Positions 26,508 through 39,600 of a DNA stretch of 64,000 bases are shown piece after piece. Both the position numbers and the translations under genes were made by a program. Position 1 is the first letter of the stretch. Every line of letters starts with the position of its first letter. Source of the stretch: Alligator mississippiensis (Eukaryota; Chordata; Crocodylia; Alligatoridae); assembly GCF_030867095.1 (NCBI RefSeq), contig NC_081828.1, forward strand, positions 46,105,434 to 46,169,433, written 5' to 3'. The notes under the pieces were generated by a model. That model made no database searches. It saw nothing but the letters and a program-made list of their open reading frames with translations, and was not told where the DNA came from.

Positions 26508-27651
26508 AGGACAGGTGGAGGCAAGAGCTTTCTGTGACTTAGATTCTCCAGGAAGAGTCACTGCTTCCAAGCTATTATGGATCAATACCTCACCACCCCT
26601 ACCAGGAAGAGGCACTTGCTCTAGCACTCAGTAAGATCCCAGTGCAGCTTAACTGCCTGCAACAGGATGCTCTTTCTTCCAGCCTGTGCCAAAATACTGA
26701 GGTCAAGGCCTGTGCTCAAGCCATATGTACGAGAAAGGTGCATAGCACTGCTGTTGGAAGAACAGTGTCAAGGGTCTGTGTAATGGTACCAACACACTAC
26801 TGGAGGAGAGGGAATTTATCCTTATATTCCAGGAATCATCAGTGCTTTGGAAAACTCTTGAAAATAAATGAAAATTGCATTAATTGAGCTAAATTGTTCC
26901 TGTTTGTACCACTTCTTTTTTTGGAGAAAAAGGCTTTGACTTTTCAGGTACAAAAGGCAATCATTTTAGACTGACTCTACTGGGTACCTGGATAACCTAT
27001 TTATTTCTGTTTACATGCTGTGCTGCTAGGAGACTGTTAACAGAGGGAGTGTTTGATACAAACTGTATTGCAGCTCAAAATCCACTCCTCTTTAAACCTG
27101 ACCAATAAAGAGTATTTTCAAAAGATGAATGTTGGAGTGGAACAGCAGCTAAGGTATGTATTCTCTGTGGCCATGAAACCTTAAGTTATAGATCTGAAAA
27201 CATTCAGTGTTCACACACACAGTTAACAATTTAATTAAAAGTGTCACCACCCTCTCTACCTGTACACATAGCAGGGCAACTGCTGTAGCCATTCATTTTC
27301 TCTTACAAAAAATTCAGATACCTTATTACACTTGTCAGTTCAATTTGCAGCAAATGAAACACTTTAAAAAAGCTGTCTTCTATATACAATCAACAACATG
27401 TAACATCAACTCCTTCACACAACACAAAAATAGGTTCGCCTGTTTAGCCAACTAATGTGGAAGGCAGGTCACCACCCCTTAACACTAATGAGGCAATTTA
27501 ACAGAGGACAAACTGAAGAAACATTTAATCAACACCAGAGTCTCTATACCAGCTTATCACCACAGTAACTCCTTTTCAGATTGTTTTTTCAGCTGGGATC
27601 CTGGTGTGGCACTGTCTCTGCCAGCTGAGCCATTTAATGTCTAAACACATT
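26508..27651. other. Convergent 3' UTR region of SCYL3 and FIRRM
   Basis: SCYL3 ends at 26507 and FIRRM, read from the other strand, ends at 27652. Plus-strand AATAAA signals lie at 26863-26868 and 27104-27109. On the minus strand an AATAAA occurs at 27005-27000 and an ATTAAA near 27237-27230. If FIRRM uses the distal minus-strand signal, its 3' UTR overlaps that of SCYL3. Small open frames here are not convincing genes. Confidence 0.6.
27104..27109 (+). other. SCYL3 polyadenylation signal candidate
   Basis: An AATAAA hexamer lies about 600 nt after the SCYL3 stop. A second candidate is at 26863-26868, about 355 nt after the stop. Either could be used; no transcript evidence is available here. 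Confidence 0.5.
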
Positions 27652-30600
27652 TCAGTTTCTTACCACATGGTCTCTTAAGCTGGCTAGAGCTGTCTGTAGA
27701 GCCTCTAATTTCCCTGTAAGCCAAGCAGGTGGAGGTCCTTTCTGCAGCAGCAACTTCACAGCTTCCAGTGCCCCCTCTGCTGTGCCTATTGCTGACTTGT
27801 ACTGCTCCTCGGAGGGTGAATGACAAGCTCTCTTTGCTGAAGGCTGCAGATTCAAACACAAACTGTTACATTTCTAATATGTTACTGTCCTATTACAATA
27901 GATAATTTTCCATTTAAGACTTTAAATGCAAGTGATCATTGTAAGCACAAGAGCACCTTCAGGAGAGCTTTTCACATAGGTTTTGGGTGCAAAGATTTCA
28001 CTGCTTCAAGCACTGGTGGTTAAAGTGAGAATTTCTGTCATGCCATTTCAGTATGAAGTTCCCTCATTATCAGAAGTGGGGCAGAGACTCCTGCCTTTTA
28101 AGTTTTGTTTCTTTTCTTTTCTTTTTTTTTTTTACTGAGGGTTAGCAGGTTCTTCCTGATTCACTTTAGTGCCCTTGTAAGTATTAATAAGTTGGAGTGC
28201 GAGTACATACAGGCTGTCAGGTACTCCTGCTGCCCTCTACACAGTAACATCATAATTTACCTGAATTGAAGACAACTCTGAATAAGATTCTAGGCATGGA
28301 ATATTTATAATTTTGTTCTAGTTTTCCCCTCTTACCTTCCCTTTTCAGCACCGGTTCCTGCTGGGGCCACGCAGCAGCTGTTGTGGTGGCAGTTTCAGTC
28401 TTGTGGGCAGAGCTGCCACCATTGCTGTGTGGCTGAGGCTGGAGGCAGCACACACTCTGTGCTTCCTGCCCTGGCCCAGAGCAGGGGGCCCAACAGGAGC
28501 CGGAGCTGTGAGGTAAATGGGGGCGTGGAGCAGAGGTGGGAGGGTGGAGCAGTACTCAATCTACAACAAGGGGCTTTTTCCCACCATACTGAATGGAGAA
28601 AATATATATAGTCTTAGATTGAAGTAAATACAGTAATTCTGCAGAGGCATGAACTGCTGAATTAAAGGGAAAGTTGGGGGGGGGGGAAGGAACCCCACAC
28701 CAATATGCAACCAAAAGCACAGCCTTTACTTATGTAAGTCTAGCCAGCTTTCACTGCCTTGAAGCATTGTGCTGCCTGTTCTAAGTCTGTTATAGAAGCA
28801 AGCCTGGTTCTCCTGCTGCTGATGCCTTGAGAAGGCAGTGCTTCAGCGTGGAACAGGCTGTGCTGAGCTCAGATACTACTAGGGAACCCTGGCTCAGGCT
28901 GAGACAGAGAGGTACATATATATTATCCCTACCACCAACAGCATTTTACTTCCAATTACAAGTCTTAAAGTAAAACTTCCTTAACCTTTAGAAAAGTGGC
29001 TGGTTAGAGCCTTGAACATGATCACTAGCAGATTTTGTAACACATGGCACCAACTATCCCCACCTGCAGACTCCTCCCTCAGTCCAGAGAGGCAAAAGAG
29101 GTACAAGCACCTGAAGCCTAAACTGCAGTCTCAAAGCCAGACTCTGCTTGCTGAGAGGGTTAAGCCCTTGTCGTAAACAGAGCAGGAAAAGACAAGCAGG
29201 CTGCCTAACTTAAGTGCCCATTCACCACACTTGAAAATTGGTACAAATCTCCAATATGCAGTTCAACCAGTGTGAATGATGCACGTACCTCTAATATTGA
29301 CCCCAGGTCACCATCCATTTTCATTTTCTGAAAGTATCTATTGCAAACTGCATTTTCTTGTTTCATTCTTTCTGCCCTTGCTTCTGCTGTCTCTTCCACC
29401 TGCCTTGTCTAACGGAAAAACCACAGGAGAGTTACCCAGAATAGCAGCGTTTCCAGCCTGTATACGTGCTCTGGGGAAATGAAAATATACTTTCAAAACT
29501 AAAGTGAGAAAAATCCCATTAAGCTGCCAACCAGCCTGTCTTCCTCAGAGCAAGGTTTCAAACCCAGCAGATTAGCAAAGGAGGAGCAGCCACCCTTTGT
29601 TGTGACAGCACTGCCAAATACCAGTTACTCTGCTGCCTTCCTACTGACTGCTGTGAAAAACCTATGTACTCCCTCCAACAGATCTATTCCCTCTGAAGTG
29701 CTGGATGACCAGTGGAAAACTGGCTCATCAACAGACACTGAAGTCTTGCTAGAGTCAAGGCAGTAAGTGAACTGCATTCATGTAAAGATTTTCCAGTGTT
29801 CTTCCAGTTAGGCAATATAATTTTCTCTCTTCCCTTGCACGTTTGTTAGCTTTTCTCAAGCCATAATCTGGAGGCTGACATGCACAGATTTTCATGAAGG
29901 TTCCCCCTTTTCAACTGGAGCATGACAAAAAACAGCACATAAACCAGCTAGGGGGGTTAGGGACCTGGCCTTTCTCCACTGCTAACTTAGGCTGTAATTG
30001 TTTACAGCACAAGAGAGTTGCCACCTCTCATCTTTTCACTTACAGACACCTTCTCAACTTACAAAGTCACCCCCACCCCTCCCTAAGTTGAGTCACCCTT
30101 TACCCAAGAAGGAAAAGCCAAGGCATTAAGTCAAAACTGAACAGCATTGGGAGAACTGCGTGGGTGAGGAGTTTGTAGCAGGTGTCGACATTATGCTTGA
30201 TCTCAGCCAGTGCTGACACACATTAAAAACTCAAATCTGATTCCAGTCGCAGAGCAGTCTGATTTCATGTTATTGTTGGCAAAAGCCATTCTCTATTAAG
30301 CAAGGCAATAGTAAGAGTTCAACCAAATACCTTGGCCAGAAAGCAAACAACTTTGTTCTTACTGTCTTCAGAATTAAGGCACTGAGGAACTATGTCTTCA
30401 TGGCCTGTTTCCTGTCAAAGGTGTTAAAAAATCAGATTAGTCTTCGACATAGCAGTCAAGATGAACTATAGAACATCTGAAAAAGGATCTGTGTTAATGG
30501 GTTATGTGCACAGATTGAGAAAAGAAAGTGTATGTGGTATTCAGGACATAGGAAATCTGTTCTTCCTTCATCCAAGCTTATGTTACTATGTTTTCCTTGC

Positions 30601-33600
30601 ACAGCCCCTTTTCTCTGGTGCAGTAGTATTAAGAATACCAAAGTCAGTTCAGAGCAATTTGCTGCCAAAATGATATTAACAAAGTGAAGGGAATTCAGAC
30701 AGCAGCAACAGAAATTAAGAAATCTCTATATGAAATAAATTAAGTGTCAAATGTGTATATCCAAGGTACAGCCGTTCTTACCTCAGCAAATTGAGCAAAT
30801 GCCTCCAGGGCATGTTGATGAATCAGCCAAGTCCTGTCAGCCAACAGAGAGCCAAAGAGACCTGACAGCTTGGACACAACTTGTCCCTGAAAAGTGAGCA
30901 AGTTCTCATCAGATATCTTACACAGTGGTAAGCTCCGCATATACCATGGTCATGATTCATTGTGAAGGAAACACTCTGCAGAGGACTGAAGTATGCAAGC
31001 AGAGAAAGTCAGCCACAGTGCTGGCTGGCAACAAATATGGTAAGAAGGAACACCCTTCCATCCTATGCACACTCCTCATCTAAAGCTCAAGCGCTAGTTC
31101 TAGTAAACTTCTGGGAAACGACAACATGTACATGAGTCCACCAAACATCCTACAGTCATTAGGTACAACTGAGATAATCTCAGTGGAATATGAAACCTAT
31201 GTAAATCATTATCTCCTGTCTTAAAAATGTCTCCTGAGGATCATTATCCTGTGGCGCTGTTGTAGTTCACGAACATGATCCTTTAATTATATATATATGT
31301 ATATACATAAGCTCAAGATAAATGTGACCCCCAGTGCATTTTACCTGGACTACTTGGGGTATAAACAATTTTCCCAGAGATGAAAGAAAATCCGCTGCTG
31401 CCAACCGAATGTGATCTGGAGGATCCAACTGAAGGAGGGAAGTTTGTAATACAAATACCTGCAGGAAAATACATCTATATGAAGACCCACAAAATAACAG
31501 GACTACAGATTAAAACTTTAGGCTCTGAGATGACCGTTGAGCTTGAGTATGCCAAAGTCTAGAACAGGGGTGCTCAACCCCTAGTCTGCAGAGCAGTGTC
31601 ATCTGATCCAAGTCCAGAAATTTGGCAGCAGGGGAACAGTTGCAATTAACACTGCCACCATTCCCCCAACACCAAATTTCCAAACCTCACACAAATGGCT
31701 CAGGCCCCAGCAGGGCCAGCACTGCATGCTATATCAGGACTATGGACCAGGTATGGCCTGTGGACTGACCAGGCACCATTCAGCCAGCCCACAGAGCAAA
31801 TAGTTTGGGCACCACTGGCCCAGAAAGTTAGATGGGATATTTGATGCAGCAATGGAACATACCTGCAGCAAAGCAAGTATTCTAGAGCTGTTCAAGGTAT
31901 TAAAAAAATGCCTGAATTCTTCATTTCCAACATGACTTTTTATAGACATAAACCCACAAACACTAACTTAACTTAACAAACACTAACTTAACTAAACACA
32001 AACATTAACTTAACCTAACGTGGTCCCCATTTTCAAAAAGGGGAGGAAGGAGGACCCGGGCAACTATAGGCCGGTCAGTCTCACCTCCATCCTTGGTAAA
32101 GTATTTGAAAAAATTATCAAGGCTCACATTTGTGAGAGCCCGGCAGGACAAATTATGCTGAGGGGAAACCAGCATGGGTTTGTGGCGGGCAGATCGTGCC
32201 TGACCAACCTAGTCTCTTTCTATGACCAGGTTACGAAACGCCTGGACACAGGAGGAGGGGTGGATGTCGTATACTTGGACTTCAGGAAGGCCTTCGATAC
32301 GGTATCCCACCCCATACTGGTGAACAAATTAAGAGGCTGTGATGTGGATGACTGCACAGTCCGGTGGGTGGCGAATTGGCTAGAGGGTCGCACCCAAAGA
32401 GTCGTGGTAGATGGGTCGGTCTCGACCTGGAAGGGTGTGGGCAGTGGGGTCCCTCAGGGTTCGGTCCTTGGACCGATACTCTTTAATGTCTTCATCAGCG
32501 ACTTGGACGTGGGAGTGAAATGTACTCTGTCCAAGTTTGCAGATGACACAAAGCTATGGGGAGAAGTGGACACGCCGGAGGGCAGGGAACAGCTGCAGGC
32601 AGACCTGGATAGGTTGCACAAGTGGGCAGAAAACAACAGGATGCAGTTCAACAAGGAGAAATGCAAAGTGCTGCACCTAGGGAGGAAAAATGTCCAGCAC
32701 ACCTACAGCCTAGGGAATGACCTGCTGGGTGGCACAGAGGTGGAAAGGGATCTTGGAGTCCTAGTGGACTCCAAGTTGAACATGAGCCGGCAGTGTGACG
32801 AAGCCATCAGAAAAGCCAATGGCACTTTATCGTGCATCAGCAGATGCATGACAAATAGGTCCAGGGAGGTGATACTTCCCCTCTATAGGGCATTGGTCAG
32901 ACCGCAGTTGGAGTACTGCGTGCAATTCTGGGCGCCACACTTCAAGAAGGATGCGGATAACCTGGAGAGGGTACAGCGAAGGACAACTCGTATGGTCAAG
33001 GGCCTGCAGACCAAGCCCTACGAGGAGAGACTAGAGAAACTGGACCTTTTCAGCCTCCGCAAGAGAAGGTTGAGAGGCGACCTTGTGGCTGCCTATAAGT
33101 TCATCACGGGGGCACAGAAGGGAATTGGTGAGGGTTTATTCACCAAGGCGCCCCCGGGGGTTACAAGAAACAATGGCCACAAGCTAGCAGAGAGCAGATT
33201 TAGACCGGACATTAGGAAGAACTTCTTCACAGTTCGAGTGGCCAAGGTCTGGAACGGGCTCCCAAGGGAGGTGGTGCTCTCCCCTACCCTGCGGGTCTTC
33301 AAGAGGAGGTTAGACGAGTATCTAGCTGGGGTCATCTAGACCCAGCACTCTTTCCTGCTTATGCAGGGGGTCGGACTTGATGATCTATTGAGGTCCCTTC
33401 CGACCCTAACATCTATGAATCTATGAACTTCTAGAGAAAAAACACACGACATTCCTAAAAATTATAGTGACCAATGCATAGCATTAAGCAAAGGCATCAG
33501 AGAAAGAATTCAGAATAAAGTTAAGAACTCTTCATTGTTGCTAAATGGTAGAAATCAGACCATGGAAGCAATTCATCAGATGTTTCTTAGTCAGCCAAAG

Positions 33601-36600
33601 GCCCAGTATTTACTAAGTAGACTGTCTAATAAGGTTCTTACCTGAATCATCAGTTGAGAATCTAACGTCAAGCTGAAAAATTGCAGCAGCTGAAGCAGTA
33701 AGCAGAGTGTCTGCTGGAGAGACTGTTGACTTGAGACCTTTAGCAGACCAGAAGATATAATTAGCAACAGAACACTTTTGCTCACCAGGCAATTCAACTG
33801 ATGTAGAAAAAACTTAATACTGCAATAATGTTCCCAAATACTCAGTCTGGCCTCAGACAAATAGACCACCACCCGATTTGTGAGAAGCTGGGAAGACGAC
33901 AAAAAAAAGAAGTAAAGAAGTGGTTTAAGAAGTAGGGGTGCACCAATAGACATTTTGGGGGCCAGTACTGATCCGATTTCTGATACAGCTGAGTCCAGCT
34001 GGTAAGTCTGTTGTGGTAAAAGGTGAGAGGGGAGGGAAGGGGCAGATCAACACCCCCCTGTGGGGAGGAGGTGCAGCTGGGGCTAGATTAGGTGCTGTCA
34101 GGGCAAGGCAGGCACAGGATGGAGCCACGGCTCGTCCGGGGGGGGGGGGGGGGGAATTGGCTGGAGGGGGTGGCAGCTCCCGCCACTGCAAGCTGCTCAT
34201 CCAGTGGCTCCCGCTGCTTGTCTGGGGGGCACAAGGGTGGGGAGGAGGGGCATTTTCCCCAGAGCTACACAGGGCAGGGTAGGGCAGGGTGGGGCTGAGC
34301 CACGGCTCCACCCCACGGACGAGGCTTTGGGGTACTATTCTGAACAGATATGGGTTTTGTTCACACTGGTAATGGATTTTACATCACTATATATCTATAT
34401 GTAAATGGAAAAATTGGCCAGCTGTGGCCTCGGCTACATCACAGTCTGATGGCTGGGGAATTGGCTCCAAGGTTGGACCCAGAGAGTGGTGGTCAATAGA
34501 AATGAATCATCATGGCACTTCGTAACCAGTAGTGTCCCCCAAGGGTCCGTCCTTGGACCGGTACTCTTTAACATCTTTATTAACGATGTGGATACAGGTG
34601 TCAGAAGTGGAAAGGCCAAGTTCACTGATGACACCAAACTTTGGGGTAGAGTATCCACACCCAAGGATAGGCTGGTAATGCAGGCTGACCTTGATAGGCT
34701 TAGAAAGTGGGCAGATAAAAACCTGATGACATTCAATACAGATAAATGCAAGGTACTCCACCTCAGTGTGGGGGGTGGGAAAAAGCTGCATCACGCTTAT
34801 AGGCTCAGCAGTGCTACACTCGCTAGCACCGCAGCCAAAAGGGACTTGGGGGTCATGACTGACCACAAGATGAACATGAGCCACCAATGCGATGTTGCAG
34901 CTGATAAAGTGAACAAAACTCTAGCTTGCATCCATAGATGCTTCTCAAGCAAATCTCAGGACGTCATCCTCCTGCTGTACTCGGCCTTGGTGAGGCCGCA
35001 GCTGGAATACTGCATCCAATTTTGGGCTCCACAATTCAAGAAGGATAAGAAGCTTGAGAGTGCAGAGGAGAGCCACGTGCATGATCATAGGGCAAGAGAA
35101 CGGGCCTTATGAAGACAGGCTAAGAGCCATGGGACTCTTCAGGCTGGAAAAGCACAGGCTGAGGGGTGACCTGGTGGCAGCCTGTAAGTATATAAGGGGT
35201 GTACACATCAGGATCTGGGGAAACACCTGTTCACCAGAGCACCCCAACAGATGACAAGGTCCAATGGTCATAAACTCCTCCAAGACAGTTGAAGGCTGGA
35301 CATAAGGAAAAACTTCTTTACTGTCCAAGCCCCCAAAGCCTGGAATAGGTGCAAGCACCTACTCTAGACACTTTTAAGAAATGTTTGGATGCTTATCTTG
35401 CTGGGATCCTTTGACCCTAGCTGACTTCCTGTCCTTGGGGCAGGGGGCTGGACTCAATGATCTTCCAAGGTTCCTTCCAGCCCTAATGTCTATGAAATAT
35501 ATATATATATATATAAATATAAAAAAAATACATTACCAGTGTCCACTGAACTCAATGGGGCTACAGCAATTTGCACCACCTTAGGACACCACCCCTCTCT
35601 GTTGAGTGCAGCACAGCACATATGTAGCAGCAGAGTGACAAACAGAGCCACAGCCAACCCAGTTCATGCTACATATCACTGCACATTCTTATAAGGACAT
35701 CAGAACATCAACTCTGTGTCTCAGACACCATGGAGAGCCAGGCTGCACTACACTGTAGGAAAACTATTCTAAATCCAAGTTAAATGATTCAGTAATACAC
35801 AATGGTGAAACAAGCTCTTCAGGACAGTGGTTTATGCTATTGGAATAGTGAACTCCCTCACCTGCTTGACCTGGAGGACAGCCCAGACCTGACCAACAAT
35901 TCCCAAGATGGCTGCCTGCTGTCCTGCCTCCAGAACACCCCCAGCAGAATTACACACAGTCAGCAAGGCGGCGAGAGCAATATTCTAGCAGAGATAGAAA
36001 GGAAAGTCATGATAAAGGCAAGTGCCCAGCCTATGAAATTCACCCATTAAGACCTCACGTGAAGTTAACTGTACTCCAGTCACTGTCAAGTGTAGCCAAT
36101 CCTCTGAGCTACTTAATACCATCCTTAGTAAGGCAAATTTTCTGTGACTTCAGATGGGGGTTTACAGGAGTTCTCCAGAGGGTGCTGCAACTCTTTCTTA
36201 GGCTGTCAAGAAAGCCAGTGCTTATTGCTTTCAGATGCATCACCTTCAGGAGAACAACAATGACTTAAAAGAAAAATTCTAACCTAAAATACACACATAC
36301 ACTTAGGCAAGGGTACTCTACCTTTCTAATCCAAAGGTAATTAGAATAGTTATTGACTCAGTATGGCTTTCACTACATTTTGTTACCTTGATATTTGATG
36401 GCAGATGGACACAAGCAGTAAACACACATTGCAAGGTAATGCATTCTGATGGTCTCTTTCTGATTTAAGGAAATTTTGCATTCTTCTAGGTTCAAATTTC
36501 CAAAAGATAAGAATTTCCTCTTACAATTGGGCTCCTACTTCTGTATTTGCACACATATACATGTGGCCTGATTTTCATGAATGATGAGCCCTGAGAAGCG

Positions 36601-39600
36601 CCAAGTAATTAATAGAGCTGTGCAAAGCTTTGGTAGCCAATTCAATTAGATCTGGCCCGACTTGGCAGCCATATCTCCAAATCCGAATCGAATCAGTAGA
36701 CCAGTTAAAAGGTCTGACTCAACTGGAAGCCTCCAAACTGATTCAGAAAAGATTCGACGCCGCTTTAGGGATTCGGCCATAGACTAAACAGGCAGCAGTC
36801 CTCACCAGGTTGGACACAGCTGCCTCCAGCTGGTAAGCCTGTTGTGGGAAAAGGGGAAAGGAAAAGGGCATGGGGAAGGGAGGGATTAGGGCTGGGACAA
36901 GCTCCCCAGCCAGGGCAGGGTGGGGGGCTGGAGCGCTGGGAACAGGCTCTGACCTACTGCCACTTGCCCAGCTGGGGCTGGGGGAGAAGGGGTGTAATAC
37001 AGGCACAGGTTGCTCTAGGCAGAAGGGGACAAAAGCAGCAGTAGGGCATAGCCCCCATTCCCAGCACTGCTGCACCCACATCCTGCACCCCCCGCCCCAG
37101 CTGGACAAGCAGTGGCAGCGACCAGTATATGTCACTTTCCCAGCAGGGCTGGGGGGGGCACAGGATGTAGGCACAGTAGCACTGGAAGCGGGGGCTATGC
37201 CCTACTGTCGCTTGCTCCCTTCCACCTGGAGGAAACCACGCCTGCATCACGCCCCACCCCCTCAGCTGGGCAAGCAGCAGCAGGGTATAGTCCCCATTGC
37301 CATGCCCACATCCTGCACCCCCTTCCCTGAGTCTCCCCACCCCCCCAGGCTGGGCAGCTCGTCCTCCCCTCCCCCCTCTGCCCACCACAACAGACTTACC
37401 AGCTGGAGGCAGCTGTGTCCAGCGTGGTGAGGACTGCTGCCTGTTTAGTCTATGGCCGAATCTCCGAAACGGCACCAAGTCTTCAGATCCGATTTGGCCA
37501 AATCGAATTGGGACAGTGATTTGAATCTCCGAACCGAATCACTGTCCCTCCGATTCGGCCAAATCCAAATCCAAAGCAAATACTTGCTGCTTCGCACAGG
37601 CCTAGTAATCAATATGGTGACAAGTCAATCACTTCTTAGCACTTTGAATATAAGAGGTATCAGAGACATGAAAGGACTTTAAATCATCTGTGCTGGCTTG
37701 TTCAGCTCATTCTCTTAATTTGTTTTCTCTGGCTCAATTCTGCACCATAGCCCCTTATCCCCAATATTCTAATACAATAAACCTCCTAATAATATTCATA
37801 AAAACTATCCTACAATGTCTGGAGGCCCCAATCAAGAGATCAGGGCCCTACTGCACTATAAGCTGTACCCACCCAGCCCATAAAATGCAAACTCCTGCCC
37901 CAAAGAGCTGTCAGCCCAAAAGCACATGGGACTGCACAACAATGAGATAAAGAAAATAAGCGGGGTGGGGGAGCAGTTTATTCTGAAGAACTCTAGGCCC
38001 AGGAGTGTTAACAATTAAACCCACTCTTACCACATATGGGAGCTCTCCTAGTGTGCGCCTGCCACTCAGCCACTGCCTGCACTGCACAAGTCCTACCCCA
38101 CAGAGCTGGTTCACCACATGTTTCATTATATCAGGAGCTAGGGCCTTGAGAGAAATAAGCTGCCAGACAGGCAGGTTTTCCAGTTCTGTGGGAGGAAATT
38201 TTTGGGTAAATTCCACCTATAAGAAAAAAGAGACCAAGAAAGAACCTTAAGAAATGAAAGAGCTAGTCAAGGAGTCTGCCAAACCTACAAACAGCAACAG
38301 TGCTTGCAAGTACCTTGGACTGTGCTGCTTTGGAAATCTAACAAGGAGACATGAGCCCTGCATAGGATATGTTAGAACAAGCTACTTACTCGGGGTTAAA
38401 CAACTTGTGCTTTCAGCCATGTGACTGGGATGGCCTGCAAGTGTAAATCTGCATTGCTGCAATGAAGTCAGTGGAGCAACAGCAATTTTACATTGATGGA
38501 ACAATTAATTATCCATGAAAAGCAGGATGATGCTGAACTCTCCTGCACTAACCAACCCCTCCAGTACAGACAGACATAGTCCTGCTGAAGCAAGATGCAC
38601 TATATCAGAAACCAGCATGTCCCAGAGACTGGGGATTTTATATTTGGGCAAGAAGGCTTCTGTGCCTACTGTTATTTAACAGAATTCATGTAAGCACCTT
38701 AGGCTCCGCCATCACCATTTCCTGGAGCCTAAAGCAAGTGCAATAACAAGACGGTTCCACGCTCCCTTTTCTTGCTTACTGAAAAGAGCTGGGTGGTATT
38801 TTAACAGGCATATGGAGCTTATGTCTGACTCATCAGATGGTAGGAAAGAGATTGATACTATACTTGCCTGGTGGTCTGGAGCCATCAAAAACAGCATACG
38901 CCTCAGCAGGACACCCAAGATAGAGAGCTGGTAACACTCACTAGGGCAAGACTTTATCTGAATTAGGATAACAGGGAATTGATCTAATTAAATTAAGAAA
39001 AAGAAAATCTGCTCAGAAATAGTCCTACAGAAAAACCATTTTTGTGACTCATTAAAAAAAGTGAAGAAAAATTCAACAGATATTTAGTTTCATTTCAGGT
39101 GGCAAGAAATGGAATTCTTATATTCAAGATTATATTTGCCTTCACAGCCACCACAGCCAGGCTTTCCCTGAATTACTACTGGCCATCTGCTGGGTATTTT
39201 TATTAGATGGTGCTATTTTTATCTCTAATATAATTCAATTTATCCTTGTGGCATCCCATTTGGTTCCTCTCTGCCTAATTCCTCTAGTCCAGTCGTTATC
39301 AATCTTTTTAGACTCAAGGCACCCCTCAGAAAACACTAGCTCCTAGTTTTCACTCCTTGACTGACTACTGAACAATAACAGAGCAAGTCTTCTGCTGCAA
39401 AGAACTCAGAAAGACCACAATAGGTCAGAATCTTTTTAACACTGTGGAATCCTATTTGAAACCTCTGGGTTTATCTTATGAACCATGTTTGTACATCTAA
39501 CAGTGCTAACATTGCATGACACCCCACAGCACCCTTGAAAAGATTTAACAGTACCCCTGAGTGCCAGAGCACCCTGGTTGAGAATCTGTCACGTGGGATC

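Noticed and set aside
31867-31971. Apparent FIRRM exon ending in a good donor, with 35 open codons, seemingly split by the CR1 at 32.0-33.4 kb
   Set aside because: No in-phase acceptor exists, and the true exon (31345-31458, 38 codons matching human SSLGKLFIP text with correct splice sites) lies elsewhere. The CR1 is intronic and does not break the gene.
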